Below, one piece after another: positions 26,050 through 34,026 of a DNA stretch of 64,000 bases. The notes under the pieces were generated by a model. It was not told where the DNA came from and made no database searches. It saw only the letters and a list, made by a program, of their open reading frames with translations. Each line of letters begins with the position of its first letter. Position 1 is the first letter of the stretch. Position numbers and translations under genes: made by a program. The stretch is from DATFJT01 sp965230755. GTDB lineage: Bacteria > Bacteroidota > Bacteroidia > Chitinophagales > Saprospiraceae. The DNA lies in NCBI GenBank assembly GCA_965230755.1, contig CBDDLT010000016.1:1-64000 (forward strand), written 5' to 3'.

Positions 26050-27018
26050 TTATAATAATTCTTCAATAATATTTTCTATTCCCACTCCTTCTGCCTCCGC
26101 CTTATAGTTTCTCACCATTCTGTGTCTTAAAACATAAGGAGCAACCGCTCGTACATCTTCGATGTCCGGAGAGTACTTGCCATTCATTGCTGCATTGGTC
26201 TTTGCACCTAAGATTAGATACTGAGAAGCCCGTGGACCTGCACCCCAATTCACATATTCTTTCACTATGGAAGCCGCTGAATCCATATCTGGTCTTGTTT
26301 GCGCAACAACGCCAACTGCATATTCCAATAGATTATCAGTGACAGGGATTTTTCTCACTATGTTCTGAAAGGCCATAATCTGCTCCGCATTGAGAATGGT
26401 ATTGAGATTGACATCCCTATCCGATGTTGTATTCTTCACTACCTCTATTTCCTCTCTCAAGCTAGGATAAGTCAAAGGAATATTGAACATAAATCTATCC
26501 AACTGCGCTTCCGGAAGCGGATAGGTTCCCTCTTGCTCAATCGGGTTTTGTGTAGCCAGAACGAAAAAAGGTTTTGGAAGAGGATATCGCTCTCCCGCCA
26601 CGGTAACTACTTTCTCCTGCATCGCTTCAAGCAATGCTGCCTGTGTTTTAGGAGGAGTTCTATTGATCTCATCGGCAAGTACAATATTCGAAAATACCGG
26701 ACCCTTATTAAATCTGAATTTTCTGTCTTCGTCCAATACTTCCGAACCGACAATATCAGAAGGCATCAAATCCGGCGTAAACTGTATTCTTTTAAAATCT
26801 AAATCTAAAACTTCGGAGATCGTACTGATCAACAATGTCTTTGCCAATCCCGGTACACCTATCAACAAACTGTGACCGTTGGCAAACAAAGACAACAATA
26901 CATTCTTCACCACTTCATCCTGTCCCACTATAATCTTCCCTATCTCTGCCTTTAATGCGTGATAGGACTGACTCAGCGCATCTACCGCCTCTACATCTGA
27001 TTTGAAATTAATCTCCAT
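26050..27018 (-). CDS. MoxR-family AAA+ ATPase
   Basis: The 322-residue protein has the MoxR signatures: GQDEVVKNVLLSLFANGHSL with Walker A GVPGLAKT near residue 55, Walker B IVLADEINRTPPKTQAALLEAM near 112, sensor 1 FFVLATQNPIEQEGTYPLPE near 150 and the C-terminal lid with GAGPRASQYLI near 265. MoxR ATPases act as chaperones, usually next to DUF58 and VWA-domain genes, which are not adjacent here. Confidence 0.94.
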   Translation of the reverse strand: MEINFKSDVEAVDALSQSYHALKAEIGKIIVGQDEVVKNVLLSLFANGHSLLIGVPGLAKTLLISTISEVLDLDFKRIQFTPDLMPSDIVGSEVLDEDRKFRFNKGPVFSNIVLADEINRTPPKTQAALLEAMQEKVVTVAGERYPLPKPFFVLATQNPIEQEGTYPLPEAQLDRFMFNIPLTYPSLREEIEVVKNTTSDRDVNLNTILNAEQIMAFQNIVRKIPVTDNLLEYAVGVVAQTRPDMDSAASIVKEYVNWGAGPRASQYLILGAKTNAAMNGKYSPDIEDVRAVAPYVLRHRMVRNYKAEAEGVGIENIIEELL

Positions 27019-27256
27019 TGTATGTTTTTAATTCTTTATTACAAAAACCGTGCATGAATTGAATAATACAATTTAGTTGGTCGAATGTTCTGAGCAACTC
27101 TATGTTATTGCGCTACCAATTCCTCCACAAGAATACTAGGGCAAAACGAAAGAAAGTAGTATTACATTATATTTTTTAGAATTAATACGATAAAGATTCT
27201 GCCCGGAGATTAACAAGCCTTGTTTGCATTCGTTATATTTATCAAAATCAATCGCC

Positions 27257-27823
27257 ATGAAAGAATTCCTCGAGACTGTAAGAAAGCAATTCCAATACTA
27301 TCAATTACTGGGAGAAAAATGCTTTGATCAATTAAGTGATGAGCAATTATTTTTTATTCCCGCTGAAAACAGCAACTCTATTGCCGTCATTGTCAACCAC
27401 CTATCCGGCAATATGAAGTCCAGATGGACGGATTTTTTAAACTCTGATGGAGAGAAGGAATGGCGCCACCGCGATCGGGAATTCGAACAAGTAATTCAAA
27501 ACCGTAGTCAACTTACCAAGGCCTGGTATGAAGGCTGGGATTGCCTTTTTTCTGCCATAGACTCTATTACGGAAGAGGATTATGATCGGTTGGTTTACAT
27601 TCGAAAAGAAGGTCATACCATTCAGGAAGCTCTTCTCAGACAACACAGCCATTACGCTTACCACGTGGGTCAAATTGTCTTCCTGGGGAGATTGCTCAAG
27701 GGGAATGAGTGGACCAGTTTATCCATTCCAAAAAATGGCTCCAAAGCCTATAATGCGGCAAAAAACAAACAGGAAAAGCGGAAAGCTCACTTCACGGATG
27801 ATTACTTAGATTCCAATGCTTAG
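27257..27823 (+). CDS. DUF1572/DinB-like protein
   Basis: A 188-residue four-helix-bundle protein of the DinB superfamily, DUF1572 type. Signatures are NSNSIAVIVNHLSGNMKSRWTDF near residue 38 (first His) and RQHSHYAYHVGQIVFLGRLL near 128 (two more His), which would form a metal site. The chosen start is the ATG at 27257; an upstream in-frame start at 27224 adds 11 atypical residues. The TAG stop codon is the first three bases of a MITE-like element. Confidence 0.85.
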   Translation: MKEFLETVRKQFQYYQLLGEKCFDQLSDEQLFFIPAENSNSIAVIVNHLSGNMKSRWTDFLNSDGEKEWRHRDREFEQVIQNRSQLTKAWYEGWDCLFSAIDSITEEDYDRLVYIRKEGHTIQEALLRQHSHYAYHVGQIVFLGRLLKGNEWTSLSIPKNGSKAYNAAKNKQEKRKAHFTDDYLDSNA

Positions 27824-27986
27824 TGTCCAGTCAAGATTAAACTGACGCATATATGATGTTTCTTTTTTGACATAACAGCGTTATAAAAAATTCACGTAGC
27901 TACGGCTATGCTCATTTTTTATGCCTTGTTCTGTCAAAAAAACAATTCATCATCTATTCCGCCATTTAATCCTTGACTGGACACTA
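27821..27986. repeat. MITE-like element, copy 1 (166 bp)
   Basis: Perfect 15-bp terminal inverted repeats TAGTGTCCAGTCAAG open and close the element, extending imperfectly through a TTAAA tract. The ends have TA...TA boundaries, as for elements moved by IS630/Tc1-type transposases. A CGTAGCTACG palindrome (27895-27904) marks the centre. It is closely similar (about 80% by eye) to the reverse complement of 39201-39365. Its outer TAG triplets are the stop codons of both the DUF1572 gene (+) and rnpA (-). It has no ORF. Confidence 0.85.
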
Positions 27987-28367
27987 GGAATTGAGTTGAT
28001 TGAATTGCTTTACAAGTTGAGAAGTAGCTTTGTAAATAGTCTGATATTCTGATAACTCATGGCCCATATATATGAACATCAAGTGACACTCTTTGCCATC
28101 TGAAAAGAACATCTCATTCTGTTGTAATCTGAATGATTCTCGCATGAGACGCTTCAGTCTATTTCTATCAACTGCTCTTTTGAATTTCTTCTTAGAACAA
28201 GAAAAACCAACTTTGTATGGGATAATTTCGTCTTGAGAGGTCTGTTCGAGGATATTAAAAACCAGCCTGACAGGGTACTGCTTTATACTATGGCCGTCTT
28301 GGAATAAATACTGAATTTGCTTCCGACTTTTCAGTCGATGAGAGCTCGGAAGTTTCCATGAAGACAT
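27984..28367 (-). CDS. rnpA: Ribonuclease P protein component
   Basis: A 127-residue basic protein from the ATG at 28367 (a TTG at 28376 would add three residues). It has the RnpA signature region KFKRAVDRNRLKRLMRESFR near residue 60 and FSCSKKKF just before it. RnpA assists the RNase P RNA in 5' processing of tRNA precursors. It lies 9 bp after rpmH, the conserved bacterial order. Its stop codon is part of the MITE-like element. Confidence 0.95.
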   Translation of the reverse strand: MSSWKLPSSHRLKSRKQIQYLFQDGHSIKQYPVRLVFNILEQTSQDEIIPYKVGFSCSKKKFKRAVDRNRLKRLMRESFRLQQNEMFFSDGKECHLMFIYMGHELSEYQTIYKATSQLVKQFNQLNS

Positions 28368-28376
28368 GGAAATCAA

Positions 28377-28532
28377 TTATTTCAACCGGCTCTCGCTAGA
28401 AACTGTCAATTTTTTTCTTCCCTTTGCTCTTCTAGCATTAACAATTTTTCGACCATTTTTTGTAGCCATTCTAGATCGAAAACCGTGTTTATTTACTCTT
28501 TTCCTCCTCGAAGGTTGATATGTTCTTTTCAT
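28377..28532 (-). CDS. rpmH: 50S ribosomal protein L34
   Basis: A 51-residue highly basic protein beginning MKRTYQPSRRKRVNKHGFRS, continuing RMATKNGRKIVNARRAKGRK and ending with a short tail LTVSSESRLK, unmistakably L34. It precedes rnpA by 9 bp. A full Bacteroidota promoter lies 33 bp upstream. Confidence 0.98.
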   Translation of the reverse strand: MKRTYQPSRRKRVNKHGFRSRMATKNGRKIVNARRAKGRKKLTVSSESRLK

Positions 28533-28564
28533 TTATCCGTATTTACCATTCCAAAATGGGAACG

Positions 28565-28596
28565 CAAAGATAGTATTTTACTTTGAAAACCTCAAA
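28565..28596 (-). promoter_or_regulatory. Bacteroidota promoter for rpmH-rnpA
   Basis: On the minus strand TTTG (28593-28596), a 20-base spacer and TATCTTTG (28565-28572) match the TTTG-N20-TAnnTTTG consensus. It lies between the rho stop and the rpmH start. Confidence 0.7.
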
Positions 28597-28601
28597 TTTT
28601 C

Positions 28602-30197
28602 TTAACCATTCATTGACAACAAGAATTCCTCGTTTGTCCTAGTCGACCTAATATGTTTTAATAAGAAGGTCATTGCCTCATCTGGCTTCATATCCGCAAG
28701 ATGCTTTCTAAGGATGATCATTCTCTGTAATGTCTCAGGATCTAGCAACAAATCATCTCGTCTAGTTCCTGACGCCATAATATCAATTGCAGGATAAATT
28801 CTTCTATTAGATAGGGCTCTATCCAATTGAAGTTCCATATTACCCGTACCCTTGAACTCTTCGAATATTACTCCGTCCATTTTTGATCCGGTATCTATCA
28901 ATGCCGTTGCCAAGATCGTTAAAGAACCTCCGTTCTCGATATTTCTCGCCGCTCCGAAAAACTTCTTAGGCTTGTGTAATGCATTGGCCTCAACACCACC
29001 GGAAAGTACTTTACCACTAGCCGGTGCCACTGTATTATATGCTCTGGCCAAACGCGTGATCGAATCCAACAATATCACTACATCATGCCCGCTTTCCACC
29101 AATCTTTTCGCTTTTTTCAAAACTATTCCAGCGACTCGAACATGATTGTCAGCCGGTTCGTCAAAAGTAGATGCGATAACTTCCGCTTTAACGCTTCGCT
29201 GCATATCAGTCACCTCCTCCGGTCTCTCATCTACCAATAAAACCATCAAATAGCACTCAGGATGGTTGGCTGCAATGGCGTTAGCCACAGACTTCAACAA
29301 TACCGTTTTACCTGTTTTAGGTTGTGCGACAATCAATCCACGCTGACCTTTTCCAATAGGAGAAAACAGGTCAATTAATCGACAGGAATGATCGCTTCCG
29401 ATATGGTTATTTCCTCCAGTGAGATTGAATTTTTCCGTAGGGAAAATCGGTCTCAAGTAATCGAATGGATTTCTATCCTTAGTATCACTTGGCGCTTTCC
29501 CGTTCACTGCACTTACTCTGAGAAGTGCGAAATATTTTTCTCCCTCTTTAGGAGGTCTAATCGGCCCTTGGATAGTATCTCCAGTTTTTAAGCCGAACAA
29601 TTTTATCTGAGATGGGGAGACATAAATATCATCTGGCGAAGAAATGTAGTTATAGTCGGCAGATCTTAAAAATCCGTATCCATCAGACATCAACTCAAGT
29701 ACGCCTTCTCCTTCTACTACACCATCGAGGTCTACATTAAACCCACTTTCATCTTTTGGCTCTTCTACTTTCTCTTTTGTTTCCTTTCCTCTGGAGTTAG
29801 ATTCTTCTCTCGGCATTCTTCTACGCCTAGGTGCCTCTTTCTCTCCCTCCTTTCTTTCAGTTCTCTCCGGTCTTTTAGGAGCCTCTTCCTTTTTATCTCC
29901 TTCTCCCGAAGCTTGTTCCTGGGTGTTATTATTGTCAGAAGACTCCTTTTCTCTTTCTCTTCGACGTGGTCTAGGTTTATCATCAGACCTTCTTGACCTT
30001 GGTCTAGGCTCTTCTGCTTTTTTGGGTTCGGGTTTTTCTTCGACGGGTTTTTCGTCTGCATTCAATGCTTGGTGATCTAGAATCTTATAGATCAAATCTT
30101 GTTTATTCAATCTCTTGTAAGATTTAAGATTCAATCTTTCAGCTACGTCTTTCAGCTCAGGAACGAGCATATCATTTAATTGAAGAATATCGTACAT
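28602..30197 (-). CDS. rho: Transcription termination factor Rho
   Basis: The 531-residue protein has the Rho N-terminal domain (residues 1-45), a low-complexity, highly charged insert of about 100 residues (45-150, rich in E, K, R, P), the cold-shock-like RNA-binding domain (GVLELMSDGYGFLRSADYNY near 165), Walker A in IVAQPKTGKTVLLKS near 282, Walker B and VDERPEEVTDMQR near 312, and the Q-loop and R-loop of the C-terminus. Rho is an RNA-dependent ATPase helicase that ends transcription. Long charged inserts are typical for Bacteroidota Rho. Confidence 0.97.
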   Translation of the reverse strand: MYDILQLNDMLVPELKDVAERLNLKSYKRLNKQDLIYKILDHQALNADEKPVEEKPEPKKAEEPRPRSRRSDDKPRPRRREREKESSDNNNTQEQASGEGDKKEEAPKRPERTERKEGEKEAPRRRRMPREESNSRGKETKEKVEEPKDESGFNVDLDGVVEGEGVLELMSDGYGFLRSADYNYISSPDDIYVSPSQIKLFGLKTGDTIQGPIRPPKEGEKYFALLRVSAVNGKAPSDTKDRNPFDYLRPIFPTEKFNLTGGNNHIGSDHSCRLIDLFSPIGKGQRGLIVAQPKTGKTVLLKSVANAIAANHPECYLMVLLVDERPEEVTDMQRSVKAEVIASTFDEPADNHVRVAGIVLKKAKRLVESGHDVVILLDSITRLARAYNTVAPASGKVLSGGVEANALHKPKKFFGAARNIENGGSLTILATALIDTGSKMDGVIFEEFKGTGNMELQLDRALSNRRIYPAIDIMASGTRRDDLLLDPETLQRMIILRKHLADMKPDEAMTFLLKHIRSTRTNEEFLLSMNG

Positions 30198-30424
30198 TAT
30201 TAATTAAAACATTTTATGTTAAATACTATAGAAATGTAATACTTTGAAAAGCTTAAAATTTTCTCTCTGCGCTTAAATCACAACTAAAATTGACTTGAAC
30301 AAAATTATAGGATTGACCGCATAGATTGTTGGTAGAAAACAGAGAACTTAACTCACAGATCTCCATTTCATTGCAAACATAAGCTTTTTTTAATTATATT
30401 AAAACAACTACTAATTATTTCTTC

Positions 30425-30432
30425 TACTTTTG
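30425..30432 (+). promoter_or_regulatory. Bacteroidota -7 box for serS
   Basis: TACTTTTG matches TAnnTTTG and ends 38 bases before the serS ATG. The rest of the 273-bp gap between rho and serS is A/T-rich and holds no visible gene. Confidence 0.5.
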
Positions 30433-30470
30433 TTATTTCATTTTAAAAAACAGAATTAGTTTTTGGGAAT

Positions 30471-31751
30471 ATGCTGGAATTACGCTTTTTAGAAACAAGA
30501 CACGACGAAATCATTAATAGTCTGAAAAAGAGAAATTATTCTGACGAGGATCTCGAGATTATTGATGAACTGAAATCAGTAGATCGATTGAGAAAAGAAA
30601 CTCAGACCGAATCTGATGAGGTGAAGGCCCAATTCAACCAATTATCCAAAGAAATCGGCCAGCTTTTTCAACAGGGAAAAAGAAGTGAAGCGGAAAATCT
30701 CAAAGAAAAAAACCTGATCCTGAAGGATAAAATCAAATTCCTGGATGAGAAATTGAGAAATACCAAAACCAAACTCAACGATATACTTCTTTCAATTCCC
30801 AATTTGGTACACGAGAGTGTTCCTCCCGGAAAAGGCGAAGAGGACAATGAGGTTTACAAAGCTTGGGATCAAGATTTACCGGATCTTTCTACGTCGGCAC
30901 TTCCGCATTGGGAACTGGCCAAAAAATATGGGCTCATAGATTTTGAAAAAGGAGCTTTCATCACGGGTTCGGGTTTTCCCGTATACGTAGGCAAGGGAGC
31001 TCGATTACAACGCGCCCTGATCTCTTATTTTCTAGATATGGCTCATGAGGCGGGATATACGGAATATCAGGTTCCGCTTATGGTCAATGAAGATTCGGCC
31101 AGAGGAACCGGACAGCTTCCGGATAAGGAAGGCCAGATGTATCATGTGGAAAAGGATGGATTATACCTTATACCGACGGCTGAAGTTCCACTCACTAATT
31201 TGTATCGAGGTCAAATTCTCAAAGAGCAAGAATTGCCCTTAAAAATAACGGGATACACGCCTTGTTTTCGAAGAGAGGCTGGATCATACGGAGCCCATGT
31301 TAAGGGCTTGAATAGATTGCATCAATTCGACAAGATCGAAATAGTACAAATAAGAAGGCCGGAGGAATCCTACAATGCGCTCGAAGAAATGGTGCTTTAT
31401 GTAGAATCATTGGTTCAATCCTTGAAGCTTCCCTATAGGATCCTTAAACTTTGTGGAGGTGATATTACCTTCGCCAGTGCTTTAACATTTGATTTCGAGA
31501 TCTATTCAGGGGCTCAGGAGAGGTGGCTGGAAGTAAGTTCTGTTTCCAATTTTGAAACGTTCCAGAGCAATCGAATGAATCTTCGATACAAAGACAAGGA
31601 AAATAAAACCAGTCTTGTACACACTTTAAACGGTAGTGCATTAGCCTTACCTAGAATAGTTGCCGGCATTTTGGAGAACTATCAGACGGAAAATGGCATT
31701 ATAGTACCTGAGGTATTGAGAAAGTATACGGGTTTTGATATCATCAATTGA
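30471..31751 (+). CDS. serS: Seryl-tRNA synthetase
   Basis: The 426-residue class II synthetase starts with the long coiled-coil tRNA-binding arm (residues 1-110), then the catalytic domain with motif 2 (PCFRREAGSYGAHVKGLNRLHQF near 270) and motif 3 (LNGSALALPRIVAGILENYQ near 388). It charges tRNA-Ser. It is followed by a zinc peptidase gene 60 bp downstream. Confidence 0.98.
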   Translation: MLELRFLETRHDEIINSLKKRNYSDEDLEIIDELKSVDRLRKETQTESDEVKAQFNQLSKEIGQLFQQGKRSEAENLKEKNLILKDKIKFLDEKLRNTKTKLNDILLSIPNLVHESVPPGKGEEDNEVYKAWDQDLPDLSTSALPHWELAKKYGLIDFEKGAFITGSGFPVYVGKGARLQRALISYFLDMAHEAGYTEYQVPLMVNEDSARGTGQLPDKEGQMYHVEKDGLYLIPTAEVPLTNLYRGQILKEQELPLKITGYTPCFRREAGSYGAHVKGLNRLHQFDKIEIVQIRRPEESYNALEEMVLYVESLVQSLKLPYRILKLCGGDITFASALTFDFEIYSGAQERWLEVSSVSNFETFQSNRMNLRYKDKENKTSLVHTLNGSALALPRIVAGILENYQTENGIIVPEVLRKYTGFDIIN

Positions 31752-31811
31752 TATCCTTCCTTCATGACTTTTTCGATGTTCGTTCGTCAATATTAAAACA
31801 TTTAGAAAAGA

Positions 31812-32510
31812 ATGATGTACAATGCAGATTATATGATGTACATGGTCATAGGTGGTGTTCTGTCTATGATTGGTGCATTCATAAGTAACCGATTAAAAAG
31901 TAAGTTTAACCACTATTCTCAAGTTCCTATTCGAGCGGGGTTGAGTGGTAAAGAAGTGGCTGAAAAGATGCTTCAGCACTATAATATACCTGATGTCCAG
32001 GTTGTCCAGGGTCAGGGATTTTTATCTGATCATTATAACCCCGCAAGTAAAACAGTCAGCTTGAGTCCGGCAGTTTACAACGGGAGAAGTGTTGCATCGG
32101 CAGCCGTGGCTGCTCATGAGTGCGGACATGCGGTTCAACACGACACTGCCTACAGTATGCTTCAAATGCGATCGGCACTCGTACCAGTGGTAAAGGTAGC
32201 GGCCTCTGCTCAGCAGTTTTTATTGATGGCAGCCTTGTTTTTATTGGGGAGTTTTCCTCAGCTTCTATTAATAACAATTATTGCTTTTGCCGTAACAACC
32301 GCTTTTTCTCTGATTACCCTTCCGGTAGAGTTTGATGCGAGTAATAGGGCTCTAGCTTGGTTGGAATCCAGTGATATAACACAAGGACAGGAACAAGATG
32401 GTGCTAAAGACGCACTGAAATGGGCTGCAATGACTTATGTTGCTGCTGCACTGTCAGCTTTGGTTATGCTCTTGTATCTTATCTTCCGATATGCCGGTGC
32501 AAGGGACTAG
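31812..32510 (+). CDS. Membrane neutral zinc metallopeptidase (YugP-like)
   Basis: The 232-residue protein belongs to the Zn_peptidase_2 family: VAAHECGHAVQH near residue 100 supplies the HExxH zinc ligands and catalytic Glu, with LPVEFDASNRALAWL near 172 as the downstream family block. Helices flank the site (residues 8-24, 125-170, 205-228). Role in the cell is unknown. The start may be the second Met; the difference is one residue. Confidence 0.9.
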   Translation: MMYNADYMMYMVIGGVLSMIGAFISNRLKSKFNHYSQVPIRAGLSGKEVAEKMLQHYNIPDVQVVQGQGFLSDHYNPASKTVSLSPAVYNGRSVASAAVAAHECGHAVQHDTAYSMLQMRSALVPVVKVAASAQQFLLMAALFLLGSFPQLLLITIIAFAVTTAFSLITLPVEFDASNRALAWLESSDITQGQEQDGAKDALKWAAMTYVAAALSALVMLLYLIFRYAGARD

Positions 32511-32566
32511 TTTCTAATATTAGAAATATTTTAATTTAAAGGAACACTTTAAGTACTCTTTTTTGT

Positions 32567-32574
32567 TATTTTTG
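32567..32574 (+). promoter_or_regulatory. Bacteroidota -7 box before the PIN-like gene and frr
   Basis: TATTTTTG matches TAnnTTTG and ends 37 bases before the ATG at 32612. Confidence 0.45.
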
Positions 32575-32611
32575 CTAATAGTCCATAGCAAAATAGAGGA
32601 TTTAATATACC

Positions 32612-33349
32612 ATGATTGAAGCAAACAGTAATCAGACATTCCAGCGTTTTCTATTTATTCGATATGCGGACCTGGCTAAAAACAACATTCGGACTTTTTT
32701 TAAAATAGCTGATGAGATCATGGTTTTCCTGGATACAGAGGACACCACTTTGCCGGTTGAATTCGTCAGGGATATCCAGCATTACTGCAATAGAATACAT
32801 TGGGTAAATCTGAAAGGGGAGAATGACCACGAAAAAATTTCTTCCATTTCCTTTAGCTTGGGACAACAGCACAGAATTCAGGATCATAAGATTGAATTTG
32901 CAGTTTACAGTGACGAGGAAGATCTCGATCATATCATTGAGATTCTCAATGACGAAGGAAGGAAGTGCATTAGAATAAAAAACGATATACCAAAGATAGA
33001 TCAGACCCCCGATTTGTTTATCAACATGGGTAAGGCCAATCATATTACCACTAATTTGACCGGAACTATCTCCAGAGAGGATTCTGAGCATTTCATTCAG
33101 GAAAAAGTTCCTGTAGATGGCTCCGGTCAATTAAAGAGACATGATGTGGACTACTTGGCCCGAAAGACTCTGGATAGGCTGATCCAATCGGGCAATCGAC
33201 CCGCCCAGGTCTCGACCCTCAAAAGCTATATTCTTCTGAATAATCAAGAAGAAAATATTCATAACCGAATAGATGATATTATCCTTCGATTGAACTCTTT
33301 TAGTGAAATTGAAATTAATGAAGATAATATCGTTTATAACTTGGATTAA
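32612..33349 (+). CDS. PIN/NYN-like domain protein with degenerate active site and C-terminal winged-helix-like segment
   Basis: The 245-residue protein has no obvious name. Residues 35-125 (EIMVFLDTEDTTLPVEFV near 37, IEFAVYSDEEDLDHIIEIL near 95) resemble the PIN-like domain in which FxGxxQxxLPxDLV and ISKDxGFDPLI are the usual blocks; the acidic residues of the middle block appear lost. Residues 190-245 (RPAQVSTLKSYILLN ... EDNIVYNL) resemble the short winged-helix tail of such proteins. This is a remote match by eye. It is 11 bp upstream of frr, where pyrH would be in many bacteria. Confidence 0.55.
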   Translation: MIEANSNQTFQRFLFIRYADLAKNNIRTFFKIADEIMVFLDTEDTTLPVEFVRDIQHYCNRIHWVNLKGENDHEKISSISFSLGQQHRIQDHKIEFAVYSDEEDLDHIIEILNDEGRKCIRIKNDIPKIDQTPDLFINMGKANHITTNLTGTISREDSEHFIQEKVPVDGSGQLKRHDVDYLARKTLDRLIQSGNRPAQVSTLKSYILLNNQEENIHNRIDDIILRLNSFSEIEINEDNIVYNLD

Positions 33350-33360
33350 ATACTGAATTC

Positions 33361-33924
33361 ATGACTGAATTAATTGAAATGGCCTTCGAGGAAGGTCGTG
33401 AAAATGCAGAAAATACACTCAACCACCTTCTTGCTGAATTTGCTAAGCTAAGAACGGGCAAGGCTAGTCCCTCTATGCTCAGCGGGATTCTTGTAGATTA
33501 TTACGGGGCAACAACCCCTCTAAATCAGTTGGCCAATGTCAGTGCTTCTGATTCTAAAACTCTGACCATACAGCCTTATGATAAAACGGCCATTGATGGC
33601 ATAGAAAGAGCTATTTTCGAAGCCAATTTAGGCCTTACACCTCAAAATGATGGTGAACTAATTAGAATAAGCATTCCACCGCTTACACAGGAAAGAAGGA
33701 TCGAACTAGTAAAAAAAGCGAAGGCACTTTGCGAAGAGTCAAAGATCAGCCTTAGGAACATCCGTAGAGAAATCCTTGATGTTATCAAACAAGAAGTAAA
33801 AGATGGATATTCTGAAGATCAGGGCAAAAGAGATGAGGAGAAAGTTAAGGACTTCTTGAACGAGCACTACAATAAAATCTTGGCTCACCTTGAAGTCAAG
33901 GAGAAAGATATCATGACGATCTAA
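33361..33924 (+). CDS. frr: Ribosome recycling factor
   Basis: A 187-residue protein of RRF length, with LRTGKASPSMLSGILVDYYG near residue 30, TLTIQPYDKTAIDGIERAI near 75 and LRNIRREILDVIKQEVKDG near 128. It splits post-termination ribosomes together with EF-G. It follows the PIN-like gene by 11 bp and is converged on by the PycTM gene. Confidence 0.97.
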   Translation: MTELIEMAFEEGRENAENTLNHLLAEFAKLRTGKASPSMLSGILVDYYGATTPLNQLANVSASDSKTLTIQPYDKTAIDGIERAIFEANLGLTPQNDGELIRISIPPLTQERRIELVKKAKALCEESKISLRNIRREILDVIKQEVKDGYSEDQGKRDEEKVKDFLNEHYNKILAHLEVKEKDIMTI

Positions 33925-33925
33925 T

Positions 33926-33947
33926 CAAGAATTTATTATGATTCTTG
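33926..33947. terminator. Weak hairpin between convergent frr and PycTM genes
   Basis: CAAGAAT and ATTCTTG form a 7-bp stem with an 8-base loop, directly after the frr stop at 33924. There is no good T tract, so it may be a 3'-end hairpin rather than a true intrinsic terminator. Confidence 0.35.
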
Positions 33948-34026
33948 GAGGCCTCAAGGAAGGTCCAACAATTTAAGCCTTTTATTTTATTAACTAGTAA
34001 ACAGGTAAGTTTTAGTTTATTCCTTA

